Assembly (NCBI GenBank): GCA_033032865.1
Contig: JAWHQI010000064.1
Location: 868,001-932,000 of the forward strand
Source: Dactylorhiza incarnata
Taxonomy: Eukaryota > Streptophyta > Magnoliopsida > Asparagales > Orchidaceae
Direction of reading: 5' to 3'
DNA length: 64,000 bases
Under the pieces are notes generated by a model. That model had not been told where the DNA came from. It ran no database searches and was given only the letters and a program-made list of their open reading frames with translations. Below, one piece after another: positions 33,261-43,021 of this stretch. Position numbers and translations under genes: made by a program. Position 1 is the first letter of the stretch; every line of letters begins with the position of its first letter.

Positions 33261-33299
33261 GGACTCCTAGGAGATCTAATTTCGATCTCCTAGGAGTCC
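33261..33299. repeat. Perfect 15-bp hairpin with 9-nt loop
   Basis: GGACTCCTAGGAGAT (33261-33275) is the exact inverse of ATCTCCTAGGAGTCC (33285-33299). An inner CTCCTAGGAG palindrome makes each arm self-complementary as well. Confidence 0.95.
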
Positions 33300-33300
33300 A

Positions 33301-33466
33301 GATCGGGTTTGAGCGGGTTCACCACATCCAGGGGCGTATCCATGAAGTTTGACGAGGAGGGTCAGTCAAAAGGCTTCTGATTTCATATTTTTTAGCATTC
33401 ACAGATCGGGTTTGAGCGGGTTCACCACATCCAGGGGCGTATCCATGAAGTTTGACGAGGAGGGTC
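33301..33466. repeat. 103-bp tandem duplication, the target of NA-2
   Basis: gatcgggtttgagcgggttc at 33301 recurs at 33404. The second copy stops at gggtc (33466), where NA-2 begins. Its remainder (agtcaaaaggcttctgattt) reappears after NA-2 at 54266. Confidence 0.93.
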
Positions 33467-34208
33467 TGTACAACCCCATATCCATCGAGTTAGGCCCAGC
33501 ACGTAGGGCCGCCGAGACGTGTCGACTAGACCCTCGTAGCTCTCACCAAAAAAGAGAGGAAGGGGCGGAGAGGGGGAAGGGCACTCGCCCCCCTCTCTCC
33601 CAAGAGCTGGGGGCGGAGAGGGGGAGGGGCACTCGCCCCCCCTCTCACCCAAGAGCTGGGGGTGGGGAGGGGGAGGGGCACTCGCCCCCCCTCTCGCCCA
33701 AGAGCTGGGGGTGGGGAGGGGGAGGGGCACTCGCCCCCCCTCTCGCCCAAGAGCTGGGGGCGGGGCACTCTCCCCCCCCCCCCCCTCTCGCCCAAGAGCT
33801 GGGGGCGGAGAGGGGGAGGGGGCACTCGCCCCCCCCCCCCCCCCTCTCGCCCAAGAGCTGGGGGCGGAGAGGGGGAGGGGGCACTTGCCCCCCCCCCCCC
33901 CCCCCCCCTCTCGCCCAAGAGGAAGGGGCGGAGAGGGGGAGGGGCTCTCGCCCCCCCCCCCCCCCCCTCTCGCCCAAGAGCTGGGGGCGGAGAGGGGGAG
34001 GGGGCACTCGCCCCCCCTCTCGCCCAAGAGCTGGGGGTGGGGAGGGGGAGGGGCACTCGCCCCCCCTCTCGCCCAAGAGCTGGGGGCGGAGAGGGGGAGG
34101 GGGCACTCGCCCCCCCTCTCGCCCAAGAGCTGGGGCTGGGGAGGGGGAGGGGCACTCGCCCCCCCTCTCGCCCAAGAGCTGGGGGCGGAGAGGGGGAGGG
34201 GGCACTCG

Positions 34209-34241
<33 letters not shown>

Positions 34242-35131
34242 TCGCCCAAGAGGAAGGGGCGGAGAGGGGGAGGGGCTCTCGCCCCCCTCTCGCCCAAGAG
34301 GAAGGGGCGGAGAGGAGGAGGGGCACTCGCCCCCCCTCTCGCCCAAGAGCTGGGGGCGGAGAGGGGGAGGGGGCACTCGCCCCCCCCCCCCCCCCCCCCT
34401 CTCGCCCAAGAGGAAGGGGCGGAGAGGGGGAGGGGCTCTCGCCCCCCCCCCCCCCCCCCCCCCCCCTCTCGCCCAAGAGCTAGGGGCGGAGAGGGGGAGG
34501 GGCTCTCGCCCCCCCCCCCCCCCCCCCCCCCCCCCTTCTCGCCCAAGAGCTAGGGGCGGAGAGGGAGAGGGGATCTCGCCCCCCCCCCCCCCCTCTCGCC
34601 CAGGGAATGTCACCTTCGTCCATTTTCGCTATTCGCAGTCCATTGGTCTGCATCTAGCATCCCAGAACAGCGGGATTTGGCTATTTGCAGTCCAGTTTTG
34701 GCTATTCGCAGTCCAGCGGTCTGCGTTTAGCGCTTCAGAACAGCGGGATTTGGCTATTTGCAGTCCAGTTTTGGCTATTCGCAGTCCAGATCCGAAAAAC
34801 CTATAAATAGGACCAAGGGGGGGCACCATAAGGGGGATCTCTTTCTAGGCTAAGCTCTCTCCTCTTTCTCCCTCCCCGACAAGTCTCTCTTTAGAGGGTG
34901 AGGAGAGGCTCCAGTGGTGCCCAAGCTTAGTAGTGGCTTGGGAGGGGAAGTTCCAAGGGAACTTCCGGGTATGTGGCGGGACCTCCCCACTAAGCCCTTG
35001 GTCCGTTTCCAAATTTAAGTGCTCTTGCCTAGAGAGTTGGCTCGAGGGAAGTAGGTGTGAGACCACCCCTTCTTAGGGACCCCGAACTCCACAGAGACCA
35101 AGTCCTGTTCGCAAGATTTCGGTTTCAACAT
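33467..35131 (+). repeat. 5' LTR of NA-2
   Basis: TGTACAACCC to TTTCAACA. TATAAATA box at 34802-34809, preceded by two copies of a ggctatttgcagtccagttt motif and the C-rich array. Confidence 0.92.
33560..34605 (+). repeat. C-rich array in the NA-2 5' LTR
   Basis: About 20 units of roughly 50 bp: ctctcgcccaagagctgggg then gcggagagggggaggggcac then tcg plus a C-run of 5 to about 31. ORFs of 270-485 codons on both strands are by-products of this composition. Confidence 0.93.
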
Positions 35132-35134
35132 TTT

Positions 35135-35151
35135 GGTGCGGTGAGCGTGGA
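35135..35151 (+). other. Primer-binding site of NA-2
   Basis: tggtgcggtgagcgtgg, 3 bases after the LTR, shared with NA-1. Confidence 0.75.
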
Positions 35152-35186
35152 GAGTGGTCAGCACAGAAGTCCTTGAGCCAAATCTC

Positions 35187-37307
35187 ATGGCAGGAGACCT
35201 CGGAGGAGGAGACGATGAGGGGTCTCACATCCCAAGTGAGGTGGTAGGAAGGGGAGAGTTCATGACGGCCATCAAGGGAATCATGGAGCTACTCCAAGGC
35301 ATCTCCAGTGGAGGTGACTGCTCGGCTCCCTCCCCCCAGACACCGCCTTCTGGGTCGCAAGGAGTGCTCGCCCAGGGGGGGTCAGGAGAGGTTACCCCAG
35401 GGGGTCGGCCAGGCAAGGAACCGGTGACTGAGAGTGGCGAGCGAGACCTCGCCGGGCGAGTGCTTTTTCCTAGCCCGATGAGTGGGGTCTCGCTCGGAGC
35501 AGGAGTCGCGCGAGCGGAGCTCGCGAAGCCGGTGAGTGGGGTCTCGCTCGGAGCAGGAGTCGCGCGAGCAGAGCTCGCGAAGCCGGCGAGTGGGGGGTCA
35601 CCCTTTAGCGAGCTGATCATCTCGGCTCCCATCCCGGAAGGCTTCAAGGAGCCCAACATGACTTTCTATACCGGGAAGGATGATCCCGTCCAGCACCTAC
35701 AGTGGTTCGAGGATACCGTCTCCATCAGGCCCATGACGGATGCGTTCAAGTGTCGTCTCTTCGCCACCACCCTGAGGGACAAAGCTAGGGACTGGTTCCA
35801 CCAGCTCCCGGTTGGCTCCATTTACAGCTTTGATGACTTGGGCCGAAGCTTCCAGCTACGCTTCTCCACATCCAAGAAGAGGAAGAAGAATGTTGAGTCC
35901 ATCTTCCTGGTCAAGCAGAGGCACGAGGAGACGTTGGCCCAGTACATGGACAGATTCCAGGAGGAGATCCTGAACATCCAGGAGGTGCCAGGGTATGCCC
36001 TCCAGATGGCTTTCACCGTAGGGCTACGAGAGAGCCTCTTCAAAATGCGCCTAACTAGGAAGCCTCCCTTGTCCTTTGAGGACCTGATGGAAAAAGCTGC
36101 AAAGGAGATAGCCACCGAGGCGGTGAACCCGGGACTGGCGAAGAAGTTGGCGAAATTGGTGGAGGTCGAGCCAAGAGAGCAAGGTGGCCCAGGCAGCAGG
36201 AAGGAAGGAGGAGGGAAGAGCAGAGGGGTCAAGGGTACCAGGGACCCCAGGGGGGTCAGGAGCAAGGGGGGGGGGGGGGGTCTCGCCCAAGGAGGGGGAA
36301 ACTTCTACGGAGGCCAAGGGAGGCCCAACCCTCCTCCTTGGAGGCAGGCCCCTAGGCAGCTCCTACCCCCACCAGCTCAAGCTATGGCGATTCGAAGAGG
36401 AGGAGTCGAAGCTAGAGACATCCCAGCCCGTAGGAGAAGGGGGGGAAGGGTGGTGCCGTACTGCGACTACCACCAGGCAGAGGGGCATGCAACAACTACC
36501 TGCCCAGAATTCTTGGAGGTGAGAGAGGCGAGAGGTCAGGCACAACAGCAGCCGCCGGTGCGGATTGAAGAAGTTCCACCTGGAGCAGTAGTGGACGACG
36601 ACATCTGCGAGGACCGAACTGACATAGGAGCCAAAGGACGGGTCGCGGTGATCCACGGGGGGGTGGGGATCGAGGCCACCCGTAAGGCAAGCCTCCACGC
36701 CGTATATCGACGCAGCGTCGCTTCAACGTCACAGGACCCACCTCCCGAGGAGAAAATCACTTTCTCAAGCAGGGACATGCCAGATCACGAGGATCCATTC
36801 TGTGATGCGCTAGTCATTCAGACAGCCATCGAAGGTTACACTGTCTCTCGGATCCTCGTTGACAACGGGAGCTCTGTCAACGTCATTTTCAAGAAGGCTT
36901 TTGACGAGTTGAAGGTGGAGTCAAGGAGGGTGCTGGCCTCAGATGGGCCCTTGTTCGGATTCTCTGGAGAAAGGAAAGAGGTGGAGGGTGGAGTTGGACT
37001 CCAAGTGACGATGGGGGGAGGCTCAAGGAACTGTCGATTCGTCATAGTTGACGCTCCTAGCAGTTACAATGCCATCTTCGGAAGACCCCTCATCAGCGCC
37101 TTCCGATGCGTACCATCATCCTTCCACCAATGCCTCAAGCTCAACGCTGGAGGAATCCAAGTCAGGATCCGCGGAGACCCCAGGATGGCGAGGCACTGCT
37201 ACGTCACAGCCGTCAACAGCATCTCTTGGCAAGCAGGGGCGGAGGAGATGGAGAAGATCATGGAGAGCATGAGCAGGATGGGAGTGGTAGGAGAAGAAGA
37301 GGAATGA
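35187..37307 (+). CDS. Gag-protease protein of NA-2 (706 aa)
   Basis: I chose the ATG at 35187 because the open frame upstream has no ATG and NA-1 gag starts with the same Met-Ala-Gly. An acidic/Pro-rich N-terminus includes a direct duplication of about 18 residues (SGVSLGAGVARAELAKP twice, residues about 98-134). A retrotransposon gag (capsid) core follows at about 165-305, with ARDWFHQLP. Next are a basic Gly-rich stretch (containing a G-run at 36266-36277) and a C-X2-H-X4-H-X4-C knuckle at 426-439. A retropepsin domain has the DNGS active site at 559-562 and a later FGRP block near 630. No stop or frameshift. Gag would form particles with RNA and the protease would cleave it. RT and integrase must come from elsewhere. 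Confidence 0.88.
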   Translation: MAGDLGGGDDEGSHIPSEVVGRGEFMTAIKGIMELLQGISSGGDCSAPSPQTPPSGSQGVLAQGGSGEVTPGGRPGKEPVTESGERDLAGRVLFPSPMSGVSLGAGVARAELAKPVSGVSLGAGVARAELAKPASGGSPFSELIISAPIPEGFKEPNMTFYTGKDDPVQHLQWFEDTVSIRPMTDAFKCRLFATTLRDKARDWFHQLPVGSIYSFDDLGRSFQLRFSTSKKRKKNVESIFLVKQRHEETLAQYMDRFQEEILNIQEVPGYALQMAFTVGLRESLFKMRLTRKPPLSFEDLMEKAAKEIATEAVNPGLAKKLAKLVEVEPREQGGPGSRKEGGGKSRGVKGTRDPRGVRSKGGGGGLAQGGGNFYGGQGRPNPPPWRQAPRQLLPPPAQAMAIRRGGVEARDIPARRRRGGRVVPYCDYHQAEGHATTTCPEFLEVREARGQAQQQPPVRIEEVPPGAVVDDDICEDRTDIGAKGRVAVIHGGVGIEATRKASLHAVYRRSVASTSQDPPPEEKITFSSRDMPDHEDPFCDALVIQTAIEGYTVSRILVDNGSSVNVIFKKAFDELKVESRRVLASDGPLFGFSGERKEVEGGVGLQVTMGGGSRNCRFVIVDAPSSYNAIFGRPLISAFRCVPSSFHQCLKLNAGGIQVRIRGDPRMARHCYVTAVNSISWQAGAEEMEKIMESMSRMGVVGEEEE

Positions 37308-37492
37308 TCATCTCGCGCAAGCAGCCTGAGAGGCGAGTGTCATGGGGGGGTATGTTGTGTTTTTTGTTTTTTGTTGTTTTCCTTTGTAACAAGCTCTACC
37401 CCTCGCTAGTTAGGCCAGGAGGTTTTTGCCAAGGGAAATCCCCCCATTAGATGGACGAGTTATTTTGCTTATATGATGAGTAAGTTGTTGCC

Positions 37493-38060
37493 GAGATGTC
37501 CTCCTCACTCCAGGCTCTCACTAGCTGGGTGGGTCGAATGATCCTCGAATGGGTAAGTTCGACACCGAGATGTCCTCCTCACTTCAGGCTCTCACTAGCT
37601 GGGTGGGTCGAATGATCCTCGGGAAGAAGAGCTTAACACCGAGATGTCCTCCTCACTCCAGGCTCTCACTAGCTGGGTGGGTCGAATGATCCTCGGATGG
37701 GTAAGTTCAACGCCGAGATGTCCTCCTCACTCCAGGCTCTCACTAGCTGGGTGGGTCGAATGATCCTCGGGAAGAAGAGCTTGCCATCGAGATGTCCTCC
37801 TCACTCCGGGCTCTCACTAGCTGGGTGAGTCGAATGATCCTCGGGAAGAAGAGCTTGCCATCGAGATGTCCTCCTCACTCCAGGCTCCCACTAGCTGGGT
37901 GGGTCGAATGATCCTCGGATGGGTAAGTTTGACACCGAGATGTCCTCCTCACTCCAGGCTCTCACTAGCTGGGTGGGTCGAATGATCCTCGGGAAGAAGA
38001 TCTTAACACCGAGATGTCCTCCTCATTCCAGGCTCCCACTAGCTGGATGGGCCGAACAAG
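37493..38060 (+). repeat. 74-bp tandem array of NA-2, about 7.8 copies
   Basis: gagatgtcctcctcactcc recurs at 37493, 37567, 37641, 37715, 37789, 37863, 37937 and 38011, exactly 74 bp apart. It lies in the untranslated part between the gag-protease ORF and the 3' LTR. The stretch from 37308 to 37492 holds nothing I recognise. Confidence 0.95.
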
Positions 38061-38137
38061 CCTCAGAAGCGAGGTTCTGCCCCCCTCGATGAATATTTGG
38101 GCTTGGACTTTTCTTTCCGAGGTTGTGCCAACCTCGC

Positions 38138-38152
38138 AAAGAGCGGGGATTG
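38138..38152 (+). other. Polypurine tract of NA-2
   Basis: AAAGAGCGGGGATTG directly before the 3' LTR start TGTACAAC at 38153. Confidence 0.7.
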
Positions 38153-38389
38153 TGTACAACCCCATATCCATCGAGTTAGGCCCAGCACGTAGGGCCGCCG
38201 AGACGTGTCGACTAGACCCTCGTAGCTCTCACCAAAAAAGAGAGGAAGGGGCGGAGAGGGGGAAGGGCACTCGCCCCCCCCCCCCCCCCCCCCACCTCTC
38301 GCCCAAGAGCTGGGGGCGGAGAGGGGGAGGGGCACTCGCCCCCCCCTCTCGCCCAAGAGCTGTGGGTGGGGAGGGGGAGGGGCACTCGC
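38153..38389 (+). repeat. NA-2 3' LTR, 5' segment
   Basis: Matches 33467 onward, with an expanded C-run at 38274-38293. Interrupted at ctcgc (38385-38389) by the chromovirus. Confidence 0.92.
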
Positions 38390-39654
38390 TGTAAGACCCC
38401 CCCCCCCCCCCCCCCCTCCCCAATCCTGAACCGGGTTCAGGGAGGGGGGATCTTACTGCCCAAGAATGACCCCTTAACGCTCCCCGGGTGGTGACGTCCC
38501 ATCCCCCCTCGAGCGCTGAGCGGTCTCCTTGTCAGGCACAAGAATCATAACCTCACATCAGAACGCATAGCGGAAGCAATCAAAAGATGGGCAAACCAAA
38601 CATACAGCTTATATTTACAACTTAACGGGGCCGAAGCCTATCGTTTACAAAATATTGTCCGTAGACTACATATGCTAAGACAAAAGGGAGTCCTGGGCTC
38701 GTCCTTATATACTCGTACTCACATCTCTGAAGATAGAAGGGGAGGCTGGGGTAATCGAACGGATCATCTCCAAGGCTTCCCGGTCAACCTGTGATGTGGG
38801 GGCTTCACGCTGTCCCGTCTCCTGTGATTGGTTATAAGAAATAACCGTTAGTCACAGAGCTAAGCAGAAAACACATCCCCCTCCCCGGATCCGTATCCAG
38901 GGGGCGGCTAAAGACAGAATTGAAATAGCCGAAGCAAGGAAAGGGTTAGCAGCAGGTAAACATATACATACACATATGTATATATAAATAAATAAAGCGG
39001 GGCTCCTGCCCGAATAACCACAATCGCGCAGCATAATAAATCTATAACACTATCGCGCGTATACACACACCCAGGTTCTCAAGACCTGTACCCACACAAA
39101 GACCCTGTGTCGACACAGTTTTAGACCGCTTTAGTTCAAGCAGGGGAGCTAACCCCGCGGGCCTCACCGATGTGGCCGTCGGTGACAGTGGCCAGTCCTG
39201 CCACTTCTGAATGTAGTCGTACCGTATCATTCAGGCCCTCCTGTACAACTTGGTGTACTAACTGGATGTGAGCGACATCCGGCGAGCCGATTTGAAGGCC
39301 GACCAGCGGAGGTAAAACTACATGCTCAGGGGTGATAACCTGCTGCGCATATCTCCCTGTCGCCATGAGTCGTCAACCCACCCGCACCGGTACGAACGGT
39401 CTGCGAGCGTGACCAACCCGCCACTTCCAATCAATCTTCACCCGCTTTATATAAAACAAACCCTTAGGCCACGTGGCATTTCCACTCCACCGGTCTCACA
39501 ACCCCGGACCGGGAGACTTAGCGGTATGAGGGCTCCTTGCTTGGGGCTAACCTGGGAGGAAGGACTCAACTCCGGGTTTTCCCCAACTAAGGCCTCGCCG
39601 AAGGGAGGACAAGCACCGCATCTGTTGCCACGGCAGTTCTGCACTAGTAAGTAA

Positions 39655-40165
39655 ATTAGGCCGAAGCAGGGGCCATAATACTAAACAGAATGTAGGCCGA
39701 AAGCAGAGGCCATAATGATAAGCAGAAAGTAGGCCGAAAGCAAAGGCCATAATGATAAGCAGAAAGTAGGCCGAAAGCAAAGGCCATAATGATAAGCAGA
39801 AAGTAGGCCGAAAGCAAAGGCCATAATGATAAGCAGAAAGTAGGCCGAAAGCAAAGGCCATAATGATAGGACCAGTACGAGACTGGATTTAAACGCAAGT
39901 ACAGAAATGTAAATGCGGGGGACCAGTACGAGACTGGATTTAAACGCAAGTACAGAATGTAAATGCGGGGGACCAGTACGAGACTGGATTTAAACGAAAG
40001 TACAGAATGTAAATGCGGGGGGACCAGTACGAGACTGGATTTAAACGAAAGTACAGAATGTAAATGCGGGGGACCAGTACGAGACTGGATCTAAGCGAAA
40101 GTACAGAATGTAATTGCAGGGGACCAGTACGAGACTGGATCTAAACGAAAGTACAGAATGTAATT
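39655..40165 (-). repeat. Two short arrays in the chromovirus 3' LTR
   Basis: Six units of aggccgaaagcaaaggccat plus aatgataagcagaaagt, then six units of ggaccagtacgagactggat plus taaacg.aagtacagaatgt and a short tail. The same pair occurs at 49294-49804. Confidence 0.93.
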
Positions 40166-41692
40166 GCATAAGAAGAAATGGTTAGTAGTCCAATCACTCC
40201 ATAAGAGGAGGCTTCGATCGATGACTCCGTTCTTTTATTATCGTCGCGGCGGGGTTACGTTTTGGCGCCGCGTCGCGATGTCGTTCCGATTTTTGGCGTT
40301 GCTTCTCCGAGCTCAGTCGATCTTTTTAGATTAATACGCATAATTTTGGATAAGTAATTAAATTATGCGTCGAGGAGACGCCGATTCATTTTAATGAATT
40401 TTGCTCTTTTCCGGGCGTCTATTTTTGTTTGAAAAGGCTTTTGAGGGGTTAAATCACAAGTCCACACCCCCTATCTTTGATAGTATTTGTAAAGTACCCA
40501 TATTTAGTGCCCCTAATATTTGGGGATTTTTAGAAACACATTTGGGCATTTTAATACCTAAAATAAACTTTATATTGGGTTTTAAAAATAGTAAAACCCC
40601 TCCTAAAAATCCCAAAAAATTACAGGGGGTGCCCCCAAGGGTGGGGCACATTTTCCGTTTAGAAAACTTTTCCTAAAAAGGCCCCATTTTTTTTTTCAAA
40701 AAAAAAGAAGGGGAAGGGGTTTTTGGTGTGCGTTTAGAGGAGAGGAGAAAGCTGAGGTCGCCACACCGGGCGCCCTCCTTGGGTCCCCACAGCGGATCCA
40801 CAGCGGATCCGCTGTGGGGGGGCACACAAGTGGAGGAATTGGGCGGGAGTCTAGGTTACGGGAGCCGCTAGATCTCCCGGGGGAGATCGGGCGGCTCCCG
40901 TCAACCTGGACGGGAGGCGGCCGCTGCCGCCGCCGGCAGCGGCCGGATGTGGCCGGCGCCGCCCCCGGTCGGTGCGCCGGGGGCCGGCGACCACTCCGGT
41001 GGTGGTCCGGCGGCCTGGCGCCGCCGGCTACCACCGGGGTTTGTGCCGTAAGGGCACGGGGGCGGTGGCGGCCTGTACGCCTCCTGCAGGCTTGCCGCCA
41101 CCGCCTCCACCGGAGGGATGGGGTGGGGGGTGCCCCCGGCCGGTGCGCCGGGGGCCGGCGAATCCTCCGGGGGTGGTCCGGCGGCTTGGCACCGCCGGCC
41201 ACCGCCGGGGAAGGGATAAAAAAAAGGGGCGGGCGGCGGCGGCATGGCCTGCATGGGCCATGCAGGCCCGCTGTGCCGCCGCTCCTGTCGTGCGCTGCCC
41301 TCCCGGCCGCCACTGACCGGGGCGCCGGGGAGGGGGCAACCCTCCGGCGGTGGCCCGGCGGCCTGGAGCCGCCGGCCGCCGCCGGGGGAGGGGCTATTCC
41401 CCGTACAGGAAAGCAGGGAGGCGGGGGAGGCGGGGGAAGACACGGCCGCCGCCGGCCGTGCCTGCCGGCGGCCTGAACGCCTCCTCCGGGAGGTAGGAAA
41501 GGGGAGGGGGAGATCTCTACCTGAGGGGTTGGGGGTTGGTGGTGGTGGCCGGCCATGGAGGAGGAGGAGGAGGTCGGCCGTGGGCTTGCTCCGGCAAGGG
41601 AGGAGGAGGAGGGGCTGCAGGCTGGGCTGTCGGCAGAGGAGGGGGAGAGAGAGAGAGAGAGTGGTGTGGGGGAGAAGAAGAGGGCTGCCCCT

Positions 41693-41701
41693 CCTTTTAT
41701 A
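41693..41701 (-). promoter_or_regulatory. TATA box in the chromovirus LTRs
   Basis: TATAAAAGG on the minus strand (also at 51332-51340 in the 5' LTR). It is followed by a CT-rich tract with (CT)n, as in plant promoters and leaders. Transcription would run from the 5' LTR copy. Confidence 0.65.
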
Positions 41702-41984
41702 GGAAGGAGGGGTGGCCACCTCCCCCTCTCCCTCCCTTCCACGTGTAGGAAGGAAGGGTGAGTGGGGGGGATATTTTCTTCCCCCCCCCCCCCTCCTTTC
41801 TCTCTCTTCCCCTTGCCCTAATAGGGCAGCCCCCTTCTTGGGGGTTTTGACTCCGGGTTCGTGCACATCGTAGTTTATACGTTGCATTAGGGTGGTCTGC
41901 ATAGTGCCCCAAATGGTATATTCCCCACACGACCTTGTATCGAGACGCAACGAGTTCTGTCGCGCTTGTATTGTCCATACGAGT

Positions 41985-43020
41985 CCAACGGAACTGACGG
42001 ATGTCAATTCGGGGTTCGTACGGCCACTATTTACAATAATGAGGTGGTGGCGCGCTACGATACCCGAAATGGTCGTTTTCTTCAAACGACCTCGGATCGG
42101 GGTGCAACGAATTCCGTTGCGTTCGTATTGTCCATACGAGTCCAACGGAACTGACGGAAGTCAATTCGGGGCTCGTATGGCCATTATTCATAATAATGAG
42201 GTAGTGGCGCGCTACGATACCCGAAACGGTCGTTTTCTCTATACGACCTCGGATCGGAGTGCAACGAATTCCGTTGCGTTCGTATTGTCCATACGAGTCC
42301 AACGGAACTGACGGAAGTCAATTCGGGGTTCGTACGGCCACTATTCATAATAATGAGGTAGTGGCGCGCTACGATACCCGAAACGGTCGTTTTCTCTATA
42401 CGACCTCGGATCGGAGTGCAACGAATTCCGTTGCGTTCGTATTGTCCATACGAGTCCAACGGAACTGACGGATGTCAATTCGGGGTTCGTACGGCCACTA
42501 TTTACAATAATGAGGTGGTGGCGCGCTACGATACCCGAAATGGTCGTTTTCTTCAAACGACCTCGGATCGGAGTGCAACGAATTCCGTTGCGTTCGTATT
42601 GTCCATACGAGTCCAACGGAACTGACGAAAGTCAATTCGGGGCTCGTATGGCCATTATTCATAATAATGAGGTAGTGGCGCGCTACGATACCCGAAACGG
42701 TCGTTTTCTCTATACGACCTCGGATCGGAGTGCAACGAATTCCGTTGCGTTCGTATTGTCCATACGAGTCCAACGGAACTGACGGAAGTCAATTCGGGGT
42801 TCGTACGGCCACTATTCATAATAATGAGGTAGTGGCGCGCTACGATACCCGAAACGGTCGTTTTCTCTATACGACCTCGGATCGGAGTGCAACGAATTCC
42901 GTTGCGTTCGTATTGTCCATACGAGTCCAACGGAACTGACGGAAGTCAATTCGGGGTTCGTACGGCCACTATTCATAATAATGAGGTAGTGGCGCGCTAC
43001 GATACCCGAAATGGTCGTTT
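41985..43020 (-). repeat. 157-bp tandem array in the chromovirus 3' LTR
   Basis: About 6.5 units containing gtcaattcggggttcgtacg and acgaattccgttgcgttcgt, exactly 157 bp apart (for example 42184, 42341, 42498, 42655). It lies upstream of the TATA box, in U3. The same number of units is present in the 5' LTR. Confidence 0.95.
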
Positions 43021-43021
43021 T

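Noticed and set aside
33349..34806. ORFs of 270-485 codons on both strands across the C-rich NA-2 array (also 52657-53694)
   Set aside because: They exist because the array is C/G homopolymer plus a short repeat without stops. Several frames on both strands are open at once and copies differ by homopolymer length.
39322..39654. 110-codon ORF present in both chromovirus LTRs
   Set aside because: It is duplicated only because the LTRs are. It is antisense to the element, with no recognisable motif.
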